DNA of 64,000 bases, taken from assembly GCF_963169125.1 (NCBI RefSeq), contig NC_084793.1:134208297-134272296 (forward strand), read 5' to 3'. This stretch comes from Humulus lupulus. Its lineage: Eukaryota; Streptophyta; Magnoliopsida; Rosales; Cannabaceae. Of the stretch, positions 33,846 to 43,834 are shown in pieces (the stretch's first letter is position 1; each line of letters begins with the position of its first letter). The position numbers were made by a program, and so were the translations under genes. The notes beneath the pieces were generated by a model. The model was given only the letters and a program-made list of their open reading frames with translations. It did no database searches and was not told where the DNA came from.

Positions 33846-34017
33846 AAAATTTCAAACGTTGTTGAAACCGAGCTTGATTCATTCCTTAACCTCTTTACTA
33901 GCCTCTGAACGTTTTGACCGAGTCTTCAACACCTGTTGAACGAATATTCAAATATTTTTCAATTAATACTCATTATTTTTATTCAAGCTAAAAGAAGATA
34001 GTTCACTCCTTGAACTC

Positions 34018-34025
34018 TATAAATA
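34018..34025 (+). promoter_or_regulatory. second, opposite TATA box of the D LTR
   Basis: TATAAATA on the + strand inside the 35-bp block that is the inverted partner of the sense TATA box. It is followed by GGACCTAGTACCCAGC and CTCATTCTTC, a start-like context matching the sense side. If active it would transcribe rightward through U3 into the 3' end of D's pol, antisense to the element. Confidence 0.45.
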
Positions 34026-35235
34026 GGACCTAGTACCCAGCAATTTTTCTCATTCTTCAAGTTGTATTCAGAGCCTTCAAGCTGCTAGGGTTGTTATAGA
34101 GTGATAAACACTTGGGTTGGGATAAAAGCTTTATCATCTTAAGCTTTATAAACACTTGGGAAGTGAGATTTATAGTGTGTTTTCAATATCAAGGTCTAGT
34201 TCGGTGCTAGTATATTCAAAGGTATTCCTAATCTTAAGTTCATTTATGTATGGTTCCTTAGTTTCCTTTAGTTTTCTTTACTCAAATCCTAACTCGTTGT
34301 TTTTTATTCTTGGTTAGGTATATAAGTTCTTTGAACTTAAGGTTTCTTTTAGATAAGTCTCCTCTTGGTGGTTTAGTTCTCTTCTTTCCATCTCTTTTCT
34401 TTAGAAATACTCACATTCTTATTGTTGGTTTTAGGAGTGTTCCAAATCCCGTCCTTGTTCTCAAATATCCCGGTATTGGTAAGGAAAATAGGATAGATTT
34501 TGTATGCTTTTATGTTTTGATATGTGCTATGATTTATGTATGATATGTTTCTAGTTTTTTAGCATATAAATTGTTTAGATAACAATCACATAATTTGTTT
34601 AGATAAAAAACATATAACTTGTTTAGATAACAAGTCCCAATAATTTATTCCTTAGGCATATGATTATTTAGATAACGAGCCCCATAAATTTATATGACTT
34701 GTTTAGATAACCAAGCCCCGTAAATTTATGGCCATATGATTGCTTAGCTAGCAAGCCCCAAGAAGTATGATGGCCATTATAATGCATGTTTCATAGTGTA
34801 TGTTTAGTAGTCTTATGTTATGTTTTATGTTGTATGTGCTAGTAGATTTTCCTTGCTGGGCATTAGGCTCATTCCTTTAATTTTTATGTATGCAGGAATA
34901 TAGTTATGGCGGCAGAAGGATTCTTGGCAGCTTGGTTTGTGTATTAAGGATGAAGGGATTCAATGGACTGCGTGAACGATTCGAGGACGACGTTATTTTT
35001 AGTCTCTTTAAATTATGTTTTTATGTATTTTTCCGCATTTAGCTTTAAAGTTATGTTTTATTTTAAAACAATGGGATCTCATACCCCGCATTTATGTATT
35101 TCAATATTTACTTTGGAGTTTTAATAAAGTTGTGATTGTTTCTTATGTATGTTTTCTAAAAAATAGTAGCTAAGTCTAATAGTTTTTAATGGTCCATGGT
35201 CTTAGAATTACTTGGGTCATTACATCTCCCCTACT

Positions 35236-36236
35236 TAAAATAATTTCGCCCCCGGCATTTACTTACCAAACAATTCTAGATATCGTGCTAAGATGTCTTC
35301 CTCCAACTCCCATGTTGCCTCCCATTCTTAACTATTACTCCATAGGACATTGACTATTGGAATACTCTTAGACCATAATTCCTTCATCCCCTTCTCTAGG
35401 ATGCTAATCGGTCGTTACTCATAACTCAAGTATTTTTGGACTGCTATCGTATCGTACTTGAGGACGTGAGATGGGTCTGACACATATCTACGCAGCATCG
35501 AGAAGTGAAACACATTGTGGCTATCTGCTAGAGCTGGCGGTAGGGCTAATCTATATGCAACCGTTCCCACCTTGACCAATATCTCAAATGGACCTATAAA
35601 CTGGGGACTAAGTTTGCCTTTCTTCCCAAACTACTTCACTCCTTTCATAGGAGATATCTTTAGGAAGACTTGATCTCCGACTTTGAATTCCACATCTCGC
35701 CACTTAGCATATGCATAACTTTTCGGTCGGCTCTGAGTAGCGAGCATACACTTTCTAATCAGCGCCACTGCATCATGAGCCTCTCTAACAGCTTTGGGTC
35801 CAAGAAGTTGTCTTTCTCCTATCTTATCCCAATGTAACAGCGATTGACACTTCCTTCCATAAAGTAACTCATAGGGTGCCATACTAATCGTTGACTGGTA
35901 GCTATTGTTGTAGGAGAACTCTATAAGTGGAAAATACTTACTCCACGATCCTTCGAAATCTAGTACACAAGCACACAACATATCTTCTGAAATCTGTATG
36001 GTACGCTCAGACTGGCCGTCGGTCTGAGGATGAAATGTCATACTAAGGCTTAACTTGGTACCCATGGCTTGCTGCAAGCTTCCCCAAAATCTCAATGTAA
36101 ACACCAATCCCCTATCTGATACTATGGTCTTAGGGATTCCATGCAGTCGTACAATTTCTTGAACATAAATGTCTATGTACTGGTCTGTAGTCTTGGCAGA
36201 CAGGAAGTGAGCTGACTTGGTTAGTCTTTCTACCAC
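35236..36236 (-). pseudogene. integrase core end and chromodomain region of element D
   Basis: The 201-codon minus-strand frame 36236-35631 contains VERLTKSAHFLSAKTTDQYI, IVSDRGLVFTLRFWGSLQ (second catalytic Asp kept), [19 protein letters not shown] (catalytic Glu kept) and WRDVEFKVGDQVFLKISPMK. Further down to about 35245 broken frames read VLKYDTIAVQKYLSYE, then IPIVNVLWSNS, stop, EWEATWELEEDI, equivalent to the chromodomain tail ATWELE of elements B and E. The chromodomain of Tekay integrases targets insertion to heterochromatin. Confidence 0.88.
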
Positions 36237-36239
36237 TAC

Positions 36240-37140
36240 CTAAGTCAAGTTGTTCTGCTTATTTGTTCGTGGTAATCCTGTCACGAAGTCCATGGCTACG
36301 TCTTCCCACTTCCATTCTGGAGTACTAAGCAGTTGCAATAAGCCTGCGGGTCGCTGATGTTCTGTTTTTACTTGCTGGCATATAAGACATTTGAACACAT
36401 TTTCTGCTACGTCTTTCTTCATTCCTGACCACCAATATAATTTCTTAAGGTCATGAGTCATCTTGGTCGACCCTGAGTGAACTGAGTATGGGGTATTTTG
36501 TGCCTCTTCTAAAATCTTCATCTTAATTCCATGGTCATTCGACACGCATACCCGACTCTTATATCTCAAGAACCCCTGTCCTGATATAGAGAAATCTATG
36601 GCCTTGCCTTCTTTGACTGCAGCCATATGTGTTACTAATGTGTCATCATGCCCTTGCCCGATATGTATATCTTCTAATAGATTTGACTGGATGGACAAGT
36701 TAGCCAGTTTACCAATGACTACTTCTATTCTGGCATTGATCAACTCCTGCTGTAGCGGCTTTTCTATTCGGGATAATGCTGCTAGATTTCCGTAGCTCTT
36801 TCGACTTAGCGCATCTGCAACTACATTCGCCTTTCTTGGGTGGTATAGGATTTCGCAGTCATAATCCTTTATTAGTTCTAACCACCTGTACTGCCTCATA
36901 TTGAGCTCCTTCTGTGGTAATAAATACTTTAAGCTCTTGTGATCCGTATAAATCTCACACCGTTCTCCATAAAGATAATGGCGCCAGATTTTCAATGCAA
37001 AGACCACTGCTGCCAACTCCATATCGTGTGTTGGATAGCTTTACTCGTATTCCTTCAGCTGCCTTGAGGCGTAGGCTATCACTTTGTCATTTTGCATTAG
37101 CACACAACCCAAACCTTGCTTCGACGCATCACAGAATACT
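36240..37140 (-). pseudogene. RNase H and integrase N-terminal region of element D
   Basis: The 260-codon frame 37022-36240 begins [20 protein letters not shown] and [20 protein letters not shown] (RNase H), then [18 protein letters not shown], the integrase zinc finger ([11 protein letters not shown] ... [16 protein letters not shown]) and [17 protein letters not shown]. The RNase H start, [20 protein letters not shown], lies just upstream (37130-37070) in the same reading direction after a stop. A stop at 36240 separates this from the rest of the core. Confidence 0.9.
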
Positions 37141-38010
37141 ACAAATTTTCTTTGGGTGTCGGTGCACAAAGTACTTGTGCTGAGCATAGCTTATCCTTGA
37201 GCAACAGGAAGCTCTCTTCACATCTATCCGTCCAGTTGAAATTTTGTTGTTTCCAAGTCAGGTTGGTAAGCGGAGTGGCTATCTTAGAAAATCCTTCTAT
37301 AAATCTCTGATAATAGCCTGCTAACCCGAGAAAACTTCTAACTTCTGACGCATTCTTAGGTCTTGGCCAATCCTTCATAGCCTCTACCTTAGCTGGGTCT
37401 ACAACAACTCCATCCTTGGATACTATATGGTCGAGGAACGCTACTTGCGAAAGCCAGAATTCACACTTCTTGAACTTGGCGTAAAGTTTATGCTCCTTCA
37501 GTTGCAACATTGTCAATCTTAAATGTTCCTCGTGCTCGACTTCGTCCTTGGAGTACACCAAAATATCGTCAATGAACACTACGACGAATTTGTCCAAGTA
37601 ATCCTTGAAGACTTGACTCATTAAGTCCATAAATGTGGCTGGAGTGTTGGTAATACCAAAAGACATAACTAGAAACTCGTAATGTCCATATCGAGTTCTA
37701 AAAGTTGTCTTTGGTATATCCTCTTCCCGTACCTTGAGCTATTGATAACCGGACCGTAGATCAATCTTAGAAAACACGGTCGCTCCTTGGATTTAATCAA
37801 ATAAGTCGTCTATCCGTGGTAGCAGGTACTTGTTCTTAATCCTCACCTTGTTCAGCTCACGGTAATCTATACACATTTGCATGCTTCCATACTTTTTCAC
37901 AAATAGAACCGGTGCTCCCCATGACGAATGGCTTGGTCTGATAAACCCAAGTCTAAGAGTTCTTGCAACTGCGTCTTCTACTCCTTGAGTTCGGTTGGTT
38001 GCATTCTGTA
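37139..38010 (-). pseudogene. reverse transcriptase of element D
   Basis: Frame 37666-37139 holds [20 protein letters not shown], the intact palm motif [38 protein letters not shown] and [20 protein letters not shown]. The N-terminal fingers at 37667-38010 are readable only in pieces ([22 protein letters not shown]) because of stops and small deletions. Confidence 0.88.
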
Positions 38011-38199
38011 TGGTGCCTTTGAGATAGGCTCGATTCCCGGTACTTGTTTTATTGTGAAGTCAATTTCTCGAGTCGGCAGCAACCTTGGTAAGTCGTCAGG
38101 AAATATTTCTGGAAATTCCTTTATAATATGGACGTCTCAAACCTTTAGTGGTGTTTCCTTTTCCACATTCATGACGCTTGCTAAGAATGTGTGACATCC

Positions 38200-38640
38200 T
38201 TTCTCTATCATCCTTTGAGCTTTGAGAGATGAGATAAGTGGTGTCTATAGTCCTGAAACCTTTCCCATAAAACATAGTTTCTGACCGTCAGGAATTTCAA
38301 ACGTCACTTGCTTCCATCTATAGTCGATGGTTGCGCCATGCCTTGCTAACCAATCCATGCCTAGTATTACGTCGAAGTCTTTGATTTCTAGCTCTATTAG
38401 GTCTCCTTCTAGTTTCGTGCCCTCAATTTTGATCAGTACACCTCATACTATTCATGATGATAGGACTACTTTGCCCGAAGGCATTTCTGTCACAAATCTA
38501 GTTCTAAATCTTTCACAAGGTTTGTCTAATTTCTCTATCATTCCTAACGAGACATACGAGTGTGTTTCTCTCGGATCAAACAATACTTAACATATATTAT
38601 CGAGGATAGGAATCTGACATGTGACCACTTTATTACTAGC
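38200..38640 (-). pseudogene. aspartic protease of element D with altered catalytic loop
   Basis: The minus strand reads VSLFDPRETHSYVSLGMIEK at about 38580-38535 and later [19 protein letters not shown] at about 38370-38325. The D-S-G-A-THS catalytic loop of the family is D-P-R-E-THS here, so the catalytic glycine is gone. Element C shares the R-E replacement. Several stops also break the domain. Confidence 0.8.
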
Positions 38641-39870
38641 TTCGACTTCTCCTAGGGTTAAGGCAAAGACTCTGGCTGGAACCATCTTGTTGTCCCTCTT
38701 TTCTTCTTGTTTGACATGTGGACATTCCTTCTTCCGATGACCTTCCTAGCCATAATTGTAACAACCTTTGGTGTTTGCACGACACTCCCCAGGATGTCTT
38801 TTCTGGCATTTGGAGCATTGTGGGTATTCTACATAACCCGACCTATTATTCTCATTGTTATTCCCTGCTCTTTTGTCACCATCGACATGCTTACTATCAA
38901 GATGATTCTTCTTCTGGCCATTATTGTTGTGTTGGTGGTTGTTGTTGTGGTTTTGACCATTCTGCGTCTGATTTTCCTGCATAGGTTTAGACTTGCTGGC
39001 CTCCTCCTTACTAACATTTGCCTGAAGCCTTTCCATTTCTATAGCCATTTCTAAAGCATCGGCGTAAGAAGGGGTTCCAGGATTTGCTAGCTTGACTCCT
39101 AGCTCAATATTTGGTCTGAGTCCCCTGGTGAACTTGGTGACCCTCAAGAAATCAGTTGGGACTAACTCTGGCGCGAACTTGGCTAGTCGATCGAACTGTT
39201 GATCGGACTTGACTACAGTTAAGTTGCCCTGCTTTAGATTGGTGAACTCTTCTACCCTCGTAGCGATGACTGTCGAATTGTAGTACTTCTTGTGAAAGAG
39301 CTCCACAAATCTAGTCCATGTCATGGTGGCGACATCGTGAGTTTGCTGTACTAAATCCCACCAGATTCTGGCATCCTTCTTCAGAAGAGAAGTAATGCAA
39401 GATATGCGATCCGCATTGCCGAGGTTCATGTGTGCAAGTATCGGCTCTACATTTCTGAGTCATTTTTCCGCCTCGAAGGGTTCGGTTGTCCCTTCAAAGT
39501 TTGGAGCATGCTACTTATGGAAATGCTCAAAGACTGGCTCTATGTACTGATCTGGATAAGGCGCATAGTTCACCATCGGCCATCCCCCATATGGACCTAC
39601 TTGCTGGGGCGCTTAAGCCGCTTGCTGAGGCTGCGGTTGCGGCTGAGGCTAGGGCTGAGTCTGAGGCTGCGATTGAGTCTGTTGTCGTTGTTGCTGCAGC
39701 AATTCTTCCACTTGTTGACGTAGCCAGATAATCTCAGTAGTATTGTCAAATGGTGGCGGTGCATTTCTGTTGGCAGCATCATTGGTAGCACGCGTTCCCC
39801 TGCTGCTGCTGCTGCTACTGCTACTACTACTCCACTTGAACACCCTTGATAGCACCATTTTTGAACCACA
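38641..39870 (-). pseudogene. gag of element D
   Basis: An N-terminal Ser/Gln/Pro-rich segment (39870-39597) includes TRATNDAANRNAPPPFDN and IIWLRQQVEELLQQQRQQ. The gag domain lies in the 227-codon frame 39429-38746: SCITSLLKKDARIWWDLVQQ, FVELFHKKYYNSTVIATRVE and LRVTKFTRGLRPNIELGV. A His/Asn-rich linker follows, then zinc-knuckle-like CSKCQKRHPGECRANTKGC and CYNYG, where the second Cys of a CCHC knuckle has become Tyr. Stops in the N-terminal part separate the pieces. The start codon is uncertain. Confidence 0.85.
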
Positions 39871-40019
39871 AAGAAAGGAAAGAGAAGAGAACCTAGTAAT
39901 GTGGAGAAGAAATATACTTAGAGAATCAAACCAAAACCAAAAATAAAAAACCATACCTATCAAAATTTCAAACCCCTCATCCTTTTCTCATTCTCTTTCA
40001 CGATCCTTCTCTCTCTCTT

Positions 40020-40057
<38 letters not shown>

Positions 40058-40281
40058 TCTCTCTTTATATCACGAGTTCTCTCTCTATTTTTGGCAGCCA
40101 CTATGAGTCCAAGACTCATCTCTTTTCTTTTTATTTCCTTTAGTGTCAAGCCCTAGCCTCCGAGTGAGAATGTGAAACTTTCCCAATTCCAATCCCTTGC
40201 TTCTTGCCTAAAAATCACCCTATAATAAAGTGATTTGTCAAGTCAACTATCTCAAAATGGAAAAACACTCACCCATTTCTC

Positions 40282-40321
40282 TCCTTCTCTATCTCTCTCT
40301 CTCTCTCTATCTCATCTCATC

Positions 40322-40394
<73 letters not shown>
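40282..40394. repeat. long (CT)n microsatellite
   Basis: About 100 bases of CT dinucleotides with a few CATCT interruptions at the start. Two similar tracts flank it at 40009-40055 and 40577-40648. Confidence 0.95.
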
Positions 40395-40399
<5 letters not shown>

Positions 40400-40576
40400 T
40401 GACCAACTAAGGCTAAGGCATGCTCTAAAAGTCAAAGTCTTACTTACCCAAAATAGCTAAAAGACAACTGATGATAATATCCTCAATATTTACTCCCCTA
40501 ATTTCCATCAAGACAAATAATGAAATAAATAAAATAAAAAACTTAGAAATGGTTTCCAATTCTAATGCTCATGCCC

Positions 40577-40580
40577 TCCC

Positions 40581-40648
<68 letters not shown>
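40577..40648. repeat. (CT)n microsatellite
   Basis: About 35 CT units with a CCCT interruption near the start. It is the third tract within 650 bases. Confidence 0.95.
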
Positions 40649-40654
<6 letters not shown>

Positions 40655-42913
40655 ACACTCTAAGCCATTTCAGACTTGTGTGAACTCAAACCTTCTAGAT
40701 CCTTCCTTCTTTATTCCTTTATTTCCCTTAACTAATATATAAATGAAATAAAATAGAATCATCATTATGCATGGGAAAAAAACTATTGCATATTCACCAT
40801 GCATTCATGCACATGCACATACACAATTGCTAAAGTGCATTTCTCCTAACCATGTACCCTAAGACACACAACCATAACTCAAGAAAGCTCTCATAATAAA
40901 ATAATTAAATAAAGCAATTCAATTAAAATTCTAGCACTTAACAATTAACAATTAAATTAATATAAACTAACAATTGGTGCGCTACATAAACTTTGATAAA
41001 TTAGGTTAATTTAACCAATTAAGAAATAATCATAAAGATATTGATAAAATTTAGTTTTTTTTTAAGAAAAAATTAAGAGAACGTGATTTTATTTTAGAAA
41101 GCTAGTTTAATCAATTTCTTTAAAAATTAAGGTTTTGGACCCTTTGTAATTTCTTAAACAAAACTTCATTAATTAATAAAATTATTAATTTTCTAGTATC
41201 CAAATCAACCATAATAATTTTTTAGTGTGATAAACTTAAATCTAAAATTATCAAGAATAAATTACATTTCCTATCCAAACTCTTAGAAAAATTTCCCATT
41301 TTTCTTCTAAGAATAAGTTTTGTTATTTTTAGTTCTAAGTTGCCTACTTTAGAAACTTTTATTTTAAAAACCATTACTCCAAAAATTCTCAAACTTTAAA
41401 GAATCAAACTTGCCAAATTTTATACAAAAAAAAAAACCACTTTTATTTGGTGAAAATATTTTCAAAATCCCCATTAAAATTGTTCACGAAAAACAAAATA
41501 TTTTTCTTAAATTTTGAAAATTTATAGAATCTAATTGGTTCATTATTTAGTTCTTAACTTTCTTCGACACATACTAGGGTATCTAAATATTTTCCAGACA
41601 AAAAATTAGCTCATTTGGATAATTTTTACTTAGTGAAAAATATTCCCATACATGGCTGGCCAGAAACTATTTTGAACTTCCAGAATTTTTCCCTAACATT
41701 GAAAAATCATATCTCTTAACCCTTTTAATATTTTTCTTTGAAAGTTTACCAATTGTATTACCAATACCAAAATAGTGTTCATTACAAAATCATCCAAAAA
41801 TACATTAATTTACCTATGGAACTCACTGTCCAAAGTTGGTTATTTGTACAGTTTTTAAAAGCCATTTTTTCCAGATTGGACACAAATTTTGTAAAAATCA
41901 TAACTTGACAATTTCAAAACCTTTTTGAACTTTTCTACACACTATGACTATCTACTCTTCCTAGAATACACCATGGAACCAAGAAAATAAATAAAAAAGC
42001 TCATATAATTTTCTCTTGACCCATTGGATGTCAAGACTTAAACATTTCCTCACATAAAATCATAAATTGCCTATGGAATGTTTGGTTCCATCACTAAACA
42101 ATCATCCAAACATCCATGCATGTATGATCAGCCAACATATAAGCATTATTACAGTTCCCATAATGAATTTAAACACATCAAATTACACAAAAATGATAGA
42201 TTATTCAAAAATCAAGCATAAATATAGTGGAGATGACCATATACCTCTTGTAGACTACTTTGGTTTTGGATGACCTCTAGCACTTATATTCCTTGCTCAA
42301 ACTTTTAATACATATTTACACCCCCCACAAACTAAATACTCAGTTTATATAAGCCAATAATAAAACTAAAAGAAGAAACTTAACCAAACTTAAGAACTTT
42401 GACAAGGTGAAAGTATAAGCTTTTTGCCTTTGGTGTTCTTGACTTTGGTGGCCTTTCCTAGCTTTCACAAATGACCAATTGGTTTAGGGCTATGTGTATA
42501 GAAGGTAGGAGATGAGAGAATGAGAGATTTGGTGAGTAATTGTGTGAAAAAATTCAGAGAACACAAGGGAGTTGGTCAGCCTATGCTAGAGAGAAAATGA
42601 GACAAAACTTTGGAGCAAAGTTTGTGAAAAGGAAATTATGAAGACTTTCTTTGACTTTTTATTTTTATATGATGTAAAAATGAAACTTGAAATTACCATT
42701 CTAATCCCCTATCTGCCACCCCACTTTAACCCCTAATTAACCTTAATTTTTTTAATTAACTACTTAATGCTTAATGGTGTATTTTCTAAAAAATGTTACC
42801 AGGTGGTAATTTTTTTCATACCTCACCAAACTGAACTCTTAACCTAGGGCAATTAAATTAAATATACATTTTTATTTAATTTAAGTGGTCACACCTATAT
42901 TTATAACTCATGT

Positions 42914-43782
42914 TGTTGTCAGTATTTTCACCTCCAGCATGTGGTAACCCCCAGTGACTGTCTCGGAGGTTCATAGACATCATCGGGGCATGTTATTGCC
43001 AAAGGCCTCTAGTCAGAGCAAGGGTCCTCCTAGGTGAGACTTTGCCTTTGAAAATGGGCCGATGGTGCCCTAATATATTACTTCTCGAGGTTTTTCCTTG
43101 AAGTAGAAGGTTCTCCAGCTCGGGCAATTAAGACGAAGGCTCTCGTCCCCCAGTTGTCTCCCAGGTTTGAGGTTCTGGTTCTCGAACCTAAGATAAGGCG
43201 CAATGTGTCAGAAAATGTGGGTTTTTCAGAGCCTAAGGACCGTCTAACAACCTTTATGGGCGATCTGTCAAGAGTGTTGTTGAGTGTACGACTCAACAAT
43301 TCGCACACCCACTACGCCGTCTGACATGGAGGTACTTACAGCATGCCTTGACAATACCTGAGACATGTTCCCTATAAAGTAGGTGTTTTTCTGCAATGGG
43401 CCCCACAAATCTCGCTTGGGTCGTGATCTCTATTCCATGCAACCCAATGAACTGAATTGGTATTAATCCCCCAATAATGAGAAGAATTTGTATTAATTAC
43501 TTATGATTAGTATTAATGACCACAACCTCTATAAATAAGGCTGGAAGTCTCATTGAGGGTTCGGTTTTTTATAGAGAAAAGACCTTGTACTCAAAGCAAT
43601 GTAAACATTGCCTGAGAATACACCATTGAAGCTTGCCCTCGCAAGTTTCCAATCCTCTTAATACCAAAGACTCATGGACTAGGGTTCTTTTATAACCTGA
43701 ACCGCATAAAAATCCTTGTGCTCTATTTGCTTATTTCTTTAATCTCTCTTCTTACGGTTGATAGCAAAAAAGGTAGTCATCA
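42914..43782 (+). repeat. 5' LTR of element F (869 bp)
   Basis: Starts TGTTGTCAGTATTTTCACC and ends GTAGTCATCA. A TATAAATA box is at 43530-43537, followed by GGCTGGAAGTCTCATTGAGGG, so R starts near 43560. It aligns with the 3' LTR at 55774-56243 except for a 401-bp segment (between the GGCT at 43138 and that at 43539) that the 3' copy lacks. Confidence 0.93.
43530..43537 (+). promoter_or_regulatory. TATA box of the 5' LTR of element F
   Basis: TATAAATA preceded by CCACAACC and followed about 25-30 bp later by TTGAGGGTTCGG, a plausible start region. It is present only in the 5' LTR because the matching segment is deleted from the 3' LTR. Confidence 0.65.
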
Positions 43783-43803
43783 TTTTGGTGCTTTCATTGA
43801 GAG
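43783..43803 (+). other. primer-binding region of element F
   Basis: TTTTGGTGCTTTCATTGAGA directly follows the LTR end. It is in the right place for a tRNA primer site, but I cannot assign the tRNA with confidence. It is not the initiator-Met type used by element C. Confidence 0.55.
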
Positions 43804-43834
43804 TTTGAAGAAAGCATTTGAAACACTCACAACC

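Larger units (their letters stand above)
31854..35224 (-). repeat. 3' LTR of element D, an imperfect palindrome along its whole length
   Basis: Minus-strand start TGTAATGACCCAAGTAATTC follows the polypurine tract; minus-strand end is GGGGCATTACA at 31854. Left and right halves are reverse complements around about 33519. The central GTGACA-AG-TGTCAC is at 33513-33526. Bases 33005-33039 match 34001-34035 inverted with one mismatch in 35. The termini match (TGTAATGCCCCGACTAATTC against TGTAATGACCCAAGTAATTC). Several intervening blocks also match, such as the TGCTGGGCATTAGGC block in both arms and the paired CGATATATCG words. Arms differ by small indels and substitutions, so the duplication is old. 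Confidence 0.8.
31854..39870 (-). mobile_element. Tekay/Del-type chromovirus (element D) with a palindromic 3' LTR
   Basis: On the minus strand: gag (from about 39870), protease, RT, RNase H, integrase with a chromodomain-like tail, polypurine tract (AGTAGGGGAGA at 35225-35235) and a 3.37 kb LTR at 31854-35224. I find no 5' LTR or primer-binding site above 39870, so the 5' end is truncated or replaced. Coding parts are broken by stops but remain in long blocks. Confidence 0.85.
39871..42913. other. non-coding AT-rich spacer with CT tracts; target of element F
   Basis: No gene recognised. Long (CT)n runs lie at 40009-40055, 40282-40394 and 40577-40648. The minus strand has a CATATAAAAATAAAAAG box near 42660 and an A/T-rich body, so this may be part of an old LTR. 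It is continuous with 56249 onward once element F (and one CATGT) is removed. The short frames here are composition artefacts. Confidence 0.45.

Noticed and set aside
31854..35224. A foldback or MITE-type DNA transposon instead of an LTR
   Set aside because: The right end coincides with D's polypurine tract, termini are TG...CA, and each arm contains the TGCTGGGCATTAGGC block typical of these LTR transcribed regions. Two collided inverted LTRs remain the main alternative.
39870..42913. The 5' LTR of element D in this spacer
   Set aside because: No TGTAATG/CATTACA termini, no primer-binding site and no visible similarity to the palindromic LTR at 31854-35224.
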